In this document: positions 55,381 through 64,000 of the stretch, piece after piece
Position numbering within the stretch: position 1 is the first letter of the stretch
How the letters are laid out: every line of letters starts with the position of its first letter
DNA from: Malaya genurostris
Lineage: Eukaryota; Arthropoda; Insecta; Diptera; Culicidae
Length of the DNA stretch: 64,000 nucleotides
Reading direction: 5' to 3'
NCBI RefSeq assembly: GCF_030247185.1
Contig: NC_080572.1
Location: forward strand, 157,541,080-157,605,079
The notes under the pieces: model-generated
The model's database searches: none
What the model was told of the DNA's origin: nothing
Seen by the model: only the letters and a program-made list of their open reading frames with translations
Position numbers and translations under genes: made by a program

Positions 55381-55753
55381 CAGAGATGCCAGGTCATTTT
55401 TTCAAAAATCTGTGGTCAAATCCAAAACCTGTCTGTGAAAATCTGTGACCGTTTTCTGTACCCCAATAGCAGTTCAAAATCAAATTTGGTGAGCAAAAAA
55501 AGGTCTCACCTCCCATTTTCCGTTTTCTGCTGATCGAATTCAATTTAGTGAGCAAAAAAACAGGTCTCCCTACCAACACGCTGTACCTTTTTGGTGCTAA
55601 ACTGTACTCGATTTCCAAAATCTGTGGAAATCTGTGATTTATTCAAGAATCTGTGAAAATCTGTGATCATTTTCAAAAATCTGTGTCAGTTTTAAAATCT
55701 GTGCAGAAAACTCAAAATCTGTGTAACACTTAATCTGTGAACCTGACATCCCT
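55381..55753. mobile_element. hAT-type MITE, AATCTGTG family, copy 2
   Basis: Same family and orientation as the preceding copy, with its own exact 8-bp TSD CCAGTCAC (55373-55380, 55754-55761). Only about 16 bp of the target repeat, apart from the TSD copies, separates the two insertions. Confidence 0.88.
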
Positions 55754-55774
55754 CCAGTCACACCGATGCAGAGT

Positions 55775-56680
55775 CCCACATTATCGAAATGACGGAATGC
55801 GTAATGAATTCTTACTCGACTGCATGATTTTTCAGTGCTCGATCGGTTCAGTGCTAGAATTTTCGCCTGAGCTGGCTGCTCGATCAACCTGATTGACAGT
55901 GACATTTTAAATGTCATTGAATATTCGCTCATTTTATGAATGTGTTAGTGTAAAATTTAGGCGACTCAAGCCATTTCATTACACTCCAGCTAGAGGAATG
56001 GATGATGCTGACTAAGGTAGGCCGTTTTGTTAATTTACAGCGAATTTCAACAGTTTATGTTGGAATTCTAAGAAGAACTGGTTATTTACTAGTTCTGTAT
56101 AACCGAAAAACATGAAGATTTGAATGTGTATAATCAGTTATGTAATGTTTTCATTTAAAAATAAACTGAAAGTCAGCACGAAAACGTGCAAAATCGGGAA
56201 AGAAGAAGAAGAAGACAAATTGACAATTCAGTCCGCATCAGCGATGTCAGATCTACGGAGATCTCCGTAGATCTACGGATTCGAACATTTTCTACGGATC
56301 TACGGATCCGTAGACATAATCTACAGAAATTGGATTTTTTCTACGGAAATCTACGGAAATTAAAATTTATCAACGGAGAACTACGGAAACTAGCTTTGTC
56401 TTGCGAGCAAAAAAAAAGCTTTCCACAGCGAAAGCTTCCAAAAATGCCAATCTACGGAAATGACACTACTACTATCTGGCATCGCTGGTCCGCATATTCT
56501 CACTCAATTCCGACTGATTTCCGAATCAACCGGTTGTAGGCGAAATTCATTCGGAATCGGTTGTTGCACTGGAGTTGGAATTGATTCGGAATCCATTATG
56601 ATTTCCACATGAAATTCCGAATGAAAATTTCTCGCCGATTCGGAATTGATTCGGAATTCATTCGGATCTGATAATGTGGG
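55775..56680. mobile_element. CCCACATTATC element, copy A, containing a nested MITE
   Basis: Starts CCCACATTATCG and ends GATAATGTGGG. Removing it and one GT restores the continuous repeat seen at 60628-60732, so the target duplication appears to be only 2 bp (GT at 55773-55774 and 56681-56682). A 249-bp MITE is nested inside. It carries no transposase. Confidence 0.75.
56239..56487. mobile_element. hAT-type MITE rich in CTACGGA repeats
   Basis: Ends CAGCGATGTCAGAT and inverted CTGGCATCGCTG, with the exact 8-bp TSD GTCCGCAT (56231-56238, 56488-56495). The interior repeats CTACGGA(A/T) about a dozen times, some as small palindromes (ATCTCCGTAGAT). Confidence 0.9.
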
Positions 56681-56699
56681 GTGCACCGATCTAGTCATA

Positions 56700-56863
56700 A
56701 GCGGCCCTTACACGAGTCATTAAAAATGTCAATAGTAAAGAAAAATATCATTTTAATGAACGTGTAGTGGTGCACTAATGACGAAATTTCTAACAAATTT
56801 GAATTACATCATTTAAATGACATCATTTAAAATAACATTTTTAATGCTCGTGTAAGGGCCGCT
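56700..56863. mobile_element. Small MITE with AGCGGCCCTTACACGAG ends (164 bp)
   Basis: Inverted ends of about 29 bp (AGCGGCCCTTACACGAG then CATTAAAAATG, one base difference) sit in the spacer between the two CCCACATTATC elements. The comparison with 60680-60700 indicates a 3-bp TSD ATA (56697-56699, 56864-56866). Confidence 0.78.
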
Positions 56864-56883
56864 ATATACGAAATTAGAATATG

Positions 56884-57524
56884 CCCACATTATCAGATCC
56901 GAATGGATTCCGAATCAATTCCGAATCGGCGAGAAATTTTCATTCGGAATTTCATGTGGAAATCATAATGGATTCCGAATCAATTCCAACTCCAGTGCAA
57001 CAACCGATTCCGAATGAACCGGTTCGCCTACAACCGGTTGATTCGGAATTGAGCGAGAAGATGCGGACTGAATTGTCAATTCGTCTTCTTCTTCTTCTTT
57101 CCTGATTTTGCACGTTTTCGTGCAGATTTTCAGTTTGTTTTTAAACGAAAACATTATGTAACTGAATATACAAGTTTAAATCTTCATGTTTTTCGGATAT
57201 ACAGAACTAGTAAATAACCAGTTCTTCTTAGAATCCCAACATAAACTATTGAAATTCGCTGGAAATTAACAAAACGGCCTACCTTAGTCAGCATCATCCA
57301 TTCCTCTAGCTGGAGTGTAGTGAAATGGCTTAAGTCGCATAAATTTCACACTAACACATTCATAAAATAAGCGAATATTCACTGACATTTAAAATGTCAC
57401 TGTCAATCAGGTTGATCGAGCAGTCAACTCAGGCGAAAATTCTAGCACTTAACCGATCGAGCACTAAAAAATCATGCAGTCGAGTAAGATTTCATTGCTC
57501 ATTCCGTCATTTCGATAATGTGGG
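56884..57524. mobile_element. CCCACATTATC element, copy B, inverted relative to copy A
   Basis: 641 bp and the inverse complement of copy A without its nested MITE. Ends CCCACATTATCA and CGATAATGTGGG. The flanks show a 2-bp duplication TG (56882-56883, 57525-57526). Confidence 0.78.
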
Positions 57525-57794
57525 TGTGCGAGCCGAAGTCAAAGTTTCCCGCATAGCGTTTTGGCTACCCGGGCAGCCATGGCCACCAGACGGATACCAA
57601 AATTGATTCAGTGACGGTTGTCAAATCTAATTTGACAAAACAAAGTCGCCTGTATCTAAGCTAACCGAGCGTATTCATCTTCTCATCTTCGCTGAAAATG
57701 TCAAAAAATTCAATGTGGAAAAATCCTGGCGGATACGGTTGTATCGTTTGAGTTGTATATCTGGCAGTGGTGAGGCAGTCGGTCACCAGAATGT

Positions 57795-58968
57795 GTGCCA
57801 GCCATATTATTCCAGCTGGCAGCGTTTAGTCAGCCATCTGACAGACATGCGTATGAGGGTTGTTGTTGGTTCAATTTTACACTGAGGTGAAAACATTTTT
57901 GACTCATAATCATACACTGCGGCAAATGCATATAGAGTTTCGTAAGCTATACACCGAAGAAAAAAAACTTATTAATTTCATAAGTTGTGACTTATGAACC
58001 GGCACAATTTTGATTTCATTGAAGACTTATGCATTCAATAAGCACACATATTAACTTCATAAGCATGAATTATGAAATTCATATCAATGACATATGCATT
58101 CCTTAAAACACAATTTATGATTTTTATAAAAGTCTACCACGTGAAAATGTCATTTCTCTTAAGAACAGTCAAATCATAAAAATGAGAAACGAAGACACTG
58201 TTGTTTTGCTTCAAAACTTTGTACAAAAAACTTTTTCATAATTCGAAATTACGACTGATAGAGTTGATCGCCTGTGAATATGAAGAAATAAATTCGATGC
58301 CTTAAAAATATCATGTTCTTTCAGGAATTGTTTGGAATTGGATTGAGGATTAGAAGAAAAAAATGCAAGTCTCTATTCATTTTTTCATTTCATGATACTT
58401 ACACCTTGTTTATGCATGAAACAGCAATTAAAAAATATTGCGTTTGTGGAGGAAAATAACATCTAGAAATCGGAAGTTCTTGTTAATCCGTACTCGTTTT
58501 CACACGACTTAAATATAAATTCATCATTTTCTATCCACGAAATAGGAAATCATTGTCTATTTAGACCAAATGATATTTTTTTATAGTTGGTAGGTGCTTT
58601 TTTATTAATAAACAATTAATATTATTAAACACATTCACCATGGAAATCAGTAGCAAGCGTTATGAAAATCATAAGAAAGCAGCGATGAATTTCATAAGTA
58701 GGGGTTATGAATTATGTTCTACGTTAATCATAAGTCTACCTCACAAACTTCATAAGTATGATTTATGAAATCCATAAGTAGGTCCATGAAAATTTTTTTC
58801 TGAAGGTCATAAGATTGACTTATGATTTCCATATGGGAAACTTGTAGCGAAATATCATAAGAGTTTCTTATGGAATTCAATAGCTTTTTCCGTCCGTGTA
58901 TGATCCGCTACGCATGGCTGCCCGATGGCTGACTAAACGCTGCCAGCTGGAAAAATATGGCTGGCAGA
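57795..58968. mobile_element. Foldback-type element with CCAGCTGGCAGCG arms, split by a nested element
   Basis: Arms of about 65 bp (57795-57857 and 58905-58968) share GCCAGCCATATT and CCAGCTGGCAGCGTTTAGTC in inverse orientation. Most of the interior is the nested TA-flanked element. Exact ends and a TSD were not established. Confidence 0.6.
57952..58898. mobile_element. TA-flanked element rich in CTTATGA / TCATAAG motifs (947 bp)
   Basis: Left CACCGAAGAAAAAA and right end inverted CACGGACGGAAAAA share degenerate TIRs that continue into CTTATTAATTTCATAAG-like sequence. TA occurs on both flanks (57950-57951, 58899-58900), as for Tc1/mariner-type targets. Many TTATGA / TCATAA motifs run throughout. 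There is no transposase. Confidence 0.6.
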
Positions 58969-59260
58969 CATTGCGTTCAACTGTGGTCCAATGATCCAAA
59001 GTATTAGACCAACGAAGGACCACCGTTGAACGTTTTTTTCCTAAGACGGCAGTACACTGGCACCAGCATGCTGGTAACCAGCAATAGTGTAAACGCTACA
59101 TTAGCGTTGATGTGTTTTTCCTTTGGATGTTATGTGTTTTGTTATTGAGCAATTTGACGTCTCTGTTACCCACACCTATGCAGTGTAAACGGATATTGCC
59201 GGCAGTGTTGTCAGGTCGTTTTTCCAACAATCTGTATTCGGCGCAAAAATCTATCTGTAC

Positions 59261-59424
59261 TAGAGTGACTATAATCAGAGTGACGACAGCTGTTCGTTTG
59301 GAATGACAGCTACCAGTTCCAATCGAGCAAACGACCTGTCAATTCAATGCAAAGCTAATAGAATGTTTTGAATTGTTGCCAACACTACGGATGAGAAGTC
59401 GTCACTCTGGTTATAGGCACTCTA
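59261..59424. mobile_element. Small MITE with TAGAGTG ends (164 bp)
   Basis: Imperfect TIRs of 27 bp (TAGAGTG, then CTATAA, then CAGAGTGACGAC) with the exact 8-bp TSD ATCTGTAC (59253-59260, 59425-59432). It is inserted inside an AATCTGTAT-type repeat that begins CAGTGTTGTCAGGT at 59203. Confidence 0.85.
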
Positions 59425-59613
59425 ATCTGTACCATATCGGTATCAAAATCTCGTCAACATTAGTTCACGAAAATGTCACCAAAGCTCATTTTAGCGAGCA
59501 AATAAAATGGTCTCGCACCAACCTTTTCTCATGTCTATCCAAACTATAAACGAAAATCGGTATTTATCTGTATGATCCGTGAATTATCTGTATTTTGGGA
59601 GTACACATCTGTA

Positions 59614-60627
59614 TTGAACAATCCAATCAGCGTGCTCACCACGAGATAGCGTTTTGGTGATTGTTTTGACATATCCCATGTATTTAGAAAAAATTTTGAC
59701 GAATTTTTCAATTTACTTGAGTTTGAAAGAATGCAGATAGCAAAACCTTACAAATATAGGTAAGAAAAACGATTATTCACGTGTTGTCATCAAACATATG
59801 ATTTCAAATTGTCATATACTCTTGACAATCTTGGATAAAATTTGAAATTTTCAGTTCCCATACAGATTTGATTTAAATGATAAAACATGAGTAAATAGAC
59901 TAGTCATAAAACTTTTGATCATAATTTATCAATTGATCTCAAAATCCAACCTAAAAACAAAGAACATCCCAGATATGAAAACAGTACCTAATCTCACTTC
60001 TTCGAATTTGGTATTTCATGTTACGATTTCTCCATAAATATCAATCAAACATACCACGGAAAGTTACTGAATCATTAATGATCGATTTTTTTATCAAATT
60101 TCCACACGACTTTGTATGTTAGTATTCGATTCATAAGAAAAAAGTAATAAAAACCCTGCATTTTGTTCGAATCTTCAAGCAAAATCTGAAAATTATCACC
60201 ATCGCTTAGTTCAAAGCTCGCCACTCTGGCAGCGCAGCGATCGCAAAAGAGTTGGTTGAATTCTTCATTTGCGGTATTGAAGAATCCAACCAACTCTTTT
60301 GCGATCGTAGCGCTGCCCAAGTGGCGAGCTTTGAACTAAGCGATGGTGAAAAGTTTTATGACTAGTCTATTTACTCATGTTTTATCATCTAGATCAAATC
60401 TGTATGTGAACTGAAAATTTCAAATTTAATCCCAGATTGTCAAGAGTATTGATGACAACACGTGAATAATGGTTTTTTTACCCATATTTGTAAGGTTTTG
60501 CCATCTGCATTCTTTCAAACTCAAGTAAATTGAAAAAATCGTCAAAATTTTTTCTAAATACATGGGATATGTCAAAACAATCACCACAACGCTATCTCGT
60601 GGTGATCACGCTGATTGGATTGTTCAA
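59614..60627. mobile_element. Large foldback (palindromic) element
   Basis: Termini TTGAACAATCCAATCAGCG and its inverse (ending at 60627) begin arms that meet at a central hairpin around 60272 (GCAAAAGAGTTGGTTGAATT and complement). The right arm is about 349 bp. The left arm holds an extra segment of about 280 bp (about 59917-60196) missing from the right. No coding sequence or TSD was seen. Confidence 0.82.
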
Positions 60628-60732
60628 TTGAGCAATTTGACGTCTCAGTTACTCACACCGATGCAGAGTGCGCAGATCTATTCATATACGAAATTAGAAT
60701 GTGTGCGAGCCGAAGTCAAAGTTTGTTGTGGG
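60628..60732 (+). repeat. Uninterrupted copy of an old repeat used as insertion target
   Basis: TTGAGCAATTTGACGTCTC through GCGAGCCGAAGTCAAAGTTT. The same sequence, broken by insertions, spans 54993-57550, and its beginning recurs at 59143-59185. It provides the pre-insertion reference for the MITE boundaries listed above. Confidence 0.8.
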
Positions 60733-62714
60733 CAGAGATGCCAGATATTTTCATAGAAAATCTGTATTACTTTGCACAAAAAATCTGTATTAATCTGTAT
60801 TCACTAATAAAATGAAATTCTTACAACAAAATGATGCTAAAAGATGTTATTCCAATAGATTGTGGTTGTAGGATGGTAGATTTTCATAGTTTTTTTTATT
60901 TTTTCTCCACAACAATTGAATTGAATTCCATATATTCATCTAGTTTGAAATTGTTGACATCATTATTTGACATGGAATTTTAACACCAAATATGCAACGT
61001 CAAGTCGGGTCATACCACCCCCCTGATATGGAAGCTGGTTCCTGAAACCGAGGCATTTTGTTTTGGTGGCGTTGTTGTCAACAATATTTTAAGCTACTTT
61101 CATACCATACAATCACACTGGTGTCAAAAGTTTATTTCTTCAAACCCAATATAAATATAACTCTTGTCTAGTATTCTCTGCAAAACAAGTAATTTGACCT
61201 CTTTTTGAATAAGAAAAAAAAGTGGTTTGTTATATTTTGATTATATTCCATCGAAATCATTTCCTTACGTTGGTGCAACCGCATGAAGAAAGATGTGAAC
61301 ACTGCTTAAACACAGCATTTGACAGCGAACTAGAACCAAAAGAACCAAAAATTTCGGCTTCAAGCCAATTGTATGCAGATGACAATCGCACCACCGGGGT
61401 GCATACAACTCTCAGTTTGACAGTAAAGTTTCATGATGCCATTCAAATTGATTTCAAATTATAAAATAAATGGAATTCACAACAGAGTTCCATCAAATAT
61501 ATTATATATCAATATGGATCACTTTAACGAATTCAATACAAATCGAAAAGGACATCACAGTAACACCATCTCGTGACGCTCAAGGCTATTAGTTCAGTCA
61601 AATTTAATAGTCTGCGTTTATCGTGCACCCAGAAGTGAAATGTCACAACTAATTGAGCATGATGCCCAAATAGAGGTGTGAACATTTTCATGTGTTTTTC
61701 TGACGAAAGTAAATATTGCCTATAAATAATGTAGAATTACGTTCTTTAAGACCTATCGTCTTAATCACCAATGAAAATGAAAATTTTCGGAGGATGTTTC
61801 ACTTTCTTCAATTTCATTTGTAATAAATGTTCATAGTGGCAGCACTGTGTAATTAAAATCAGCCGTTCTTCTTTCTAGTGAATTAATGTGTAAGCAAAAA
61901 AGATTTGTTAACTGTAAACTTACTATGATTTCGACTTGTTTGTCTCACGGATAAACAGTAAATTAAAGACATAGAGCAATACCAGTAGTGCCAACAGCAT
62001 TACAAACAATAATATACCGTAGTATTACATATCTGCTGTTCAATGATATGCTCTGAACAAACTGGACTGGAATCGGGAATCATTATCACAGTAAACCTGA
62101 ATACAAATGGATTAAATTTTCAAATCAAGAAATTGCAATACTTAATTCGGAAATGTTGGTAAAATTTTGGAATTAGCATTAAGATTAATTCGTTTAGTTC
62201 TGCGTTTACATTTCACACTCATTTATATAAATAGGGAATTTTTATATAACAATGTGTTCTCTTCCGAGTTAGTATCAGATTGCAATTCTAAACCGTATTT
62301 ACAGCTTATTTTTTCGTGCAGTGTATATCGAGAAATATTCCGTATATTTGGGTTTGTTTGATTCAGTGTACTGAATCCATGGCTGTCATATGTGCATTAA
62401 AAAATTTGTAGTGTATTAGTAACCTTTTTTACCACCGCACTTTACTGTGATGTCCCTCGTGAATCGCAAGAGTGATGCATATTGATATATAATATATTTG
62501 GTTCCATATTAATTTGTGATTTGTCCGTTGATTGATAGACTTTTATCTCGTCACAGGAATCAAATACTTTTTTTCCCTGCTTGCTTTTTGTGAGATCTGT
62601 ATAAATCTGTATTAAATTGAGGAAATCTGTATAAAATCTGTACTCTGTATTAAATCTGTATGAGCAGGCAAAAATCTGTATAATACTGAGAATTCTGTAT
62701 AAATGGCATCTCTG
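60733..62714. mobile_element. Probable larger relative of the AATCTGT MITE family (about 2 kb)
   Basis: Left end CAGAGATGCCAGATATTTTC and right end inverted TATAAATGGCATCTCTG, both followed inward by AATCTGTATT / AATCTGTATA repeats. Flanking octamers (GTTGTGGG and ATGTTGAC) do not match, so the two ends may belong to different insertions. The interior has no recognisable transposase. Confidence 0.5.
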
Positions 62715-64000
62715 ATGTTGACAGACCTGGAAGTTAGATGGGCGAAGATAAATAATCACCTGGTCGACCTCAACATAGAACGCCTGCTTGTAGTTCTAGA
62801 GCTGAGGTATCCCGAAGATTCAAATCTAACCGATAATTAATTCAATCTACTCACCGTGATGGCGTGCTAGATCACGGGGGTCACCCCCATGCGCGTATCA
62901 GATTTGAACCTTCTGCTACACTCAGAAAAATCCTCACTTCAGTGCTACGTGAAAACGTATGTGATTTTTATCCATAGAACTTTTCTTGTAATACTTATGT
63001 GAAGTATAGATAGCACAGAATGAACTCATGAACTCTTAGTCCACATTTGTATCACGTAATATCTACGTCACTTTTTTCGTAGATTCTATAGAATACTTTT
63101 GTGAAATTTATACAAAGTTCATTTAAATTGTGCTGTAAAATTTATTTCATTTGACCAGAATTTTACTTAATAGTCACATTATTTCCATGTAATTGTTACT
63201 ATAAAGTTCTATATTGAATCTTAATATTGGTATATTGGTATTAAAAACTAATAGATTACATAGTCTGTTGGACATAACATTGCGATAAATTTTGTTCGCA
63301 CGCAGATATTCTGAAAATTTTACTTTTAAATTCGTTTCTGTTGAATCACTTGCGAAAAATATCAAAAATACAGAATGCATTGTTCTAAATCCTTTCTCCG
63401 GAGCAGCTAAACTGAAGCAAACATTGTTCTCTTTAAGGAATGCATTTAGCTGGAACTAGTAGTTCAAAATGTGCTTGATGTGCTGGAACACAATCTAGAA
63501 GTTTTGCCTTTTGAACTCCGCTGTAGAAAAAAAAACAAAATTGAATTGTGTTTCAGTTTCGTATTTTTAGAGCACAGAATTCGCGTAATGCCAATTGGTC
63601 ATGCAAATAATTTGTACTAAACTCACTAAATGGTACATTCGCTTCTGCTTGGTACTAAAGTTAGATCTGAAAGTATAATAAAAATTAGCTAGACTTCATA
63701 ATTGTCGATAAAATCAATGAGCAATTATTTACCCTAAAATCACTGTGATAAATACCGTAGAACGGTCGAAATGGATTTGGCCTATGTTGTTTGTTATAGG
63801 TTTTTCAACTGACGCCATATTGCGAGCACAAAATGAACATGACAAAATGAATTCAAGTAAGTGCGTGACACATAAAATATATGTGACAACAGCAATAATT
63901 CTGACATATGATTCATTTCATATTCAATCATGATCCGTTGGTTGTTAAGAAGATCACGTAAACTCCGATGACAAAGCCATTTTTGGAATCTACGTGTTTT
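62715..64000. other. Unassigned AT-rich right end of the window
   Basis: No gene was recognised. A short palindromic GATCACGGGGGTCACCCCCA lies near 62871, and ACACTCAGAAAAATCCTCAC near 62920 may start another MITE whose other end is not in view. Confidence 0.3.

Noticed and set aside
60733..62714. Calling a complete 2-kb autonomous hAT element
   Set aside because: Flanking octamers do not match and no transposase motif (RW/hAT dimerisation) is visible; kept as a probable non-autonomous element.

Overview
The window looks like nuclear DNA of a dipteran insect, most likely a large-genome culicine mosquito such as Aedes. This is inferred from the two host loci (a GTPBP1-type GTPase gene with short introns and a MED9-type Mediator gene) and from the density and kinds of transposable elements. 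Nothing bacterial is present: no operons, CRISPR arrays or recognisable tRNA/rRNA genes were seen. More than three quarters of the window is transposons, many inserted inside one another.

Region 1 (586-14350) is a non-autonomous hAT-type DNA transposon (TIR CAGGCCTT, 8-bp TSD ATTAATAA) split by a 12.5-kb Ty3/gypsy retrotransposon (1213-13735; 1137-bp LTRs with one mismatch seen by eye; TSD CATA). Its Pol carries two consecutive retropepsin-like protease domains, the most unusual protein feature in the window. A 3.1-kb A-rich tract without coding capacity lies between pol and the 3' LTR.

Region 2 (15265-26499) is a second hAT-type shell (TIR CAGGGCCG, 8-bp TSD matching 7/8). It holds a decayed minus-strand I-clade LINE. 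That LINE is interrupted by a Jockey-like LINE tail and by a 4.5-kb RAG1-related Transib element (termini CACAGTGG, 5-bp TSD CGCTG). The Transib 3' end has been duplicated in inverted orientation over its 5' end, and its transposase gene is broken by a further insertion bounded by a roughly 20-bp direct repeat.

Region 3 (27430-34595) is a 5'-truncated, internally deleted RTE-like LINE (minus strand) that received a nearly complete 5.9-kb I-clade LINE (28001-33917; 13-bp TSD) with an open 1228-codon ORF2. Region 4 (34997-37158) holds the last five coding exons of a GTPBP1-like translational-type GTPase on the plus strand. Region 5 (37773-41895) is a decayed 4.1-kb Ty3/gypsy element with very short LTRs and TSD CACT. 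Region 6 (about 43140-45680) is a decayed plus-strand RTE-like LINE carrying a 162-bp internal inverted duplication.

Region 7 (47168-50988) holds an array of TCGATTA sites and two abutting TTAA-flanked elements. Region 8 (54194-54982, minus strand) is a compact host locus: a three-exon MED9 gene whose stop is followed, 2 nt later, by the start of an NCBP2AS2-like small protein, suggesting one dicistronic mRNA; the second frame contains an apparent 1-nt frameshift. Region 9 (55007-62714) is a cluster of small non-autonomous DNA transposons and foldback elements inserted into three copies of an older repeat, several with exact TSDs. A simple (AT)n tract of about 860 bp (53251-54112) precedes the host locus.
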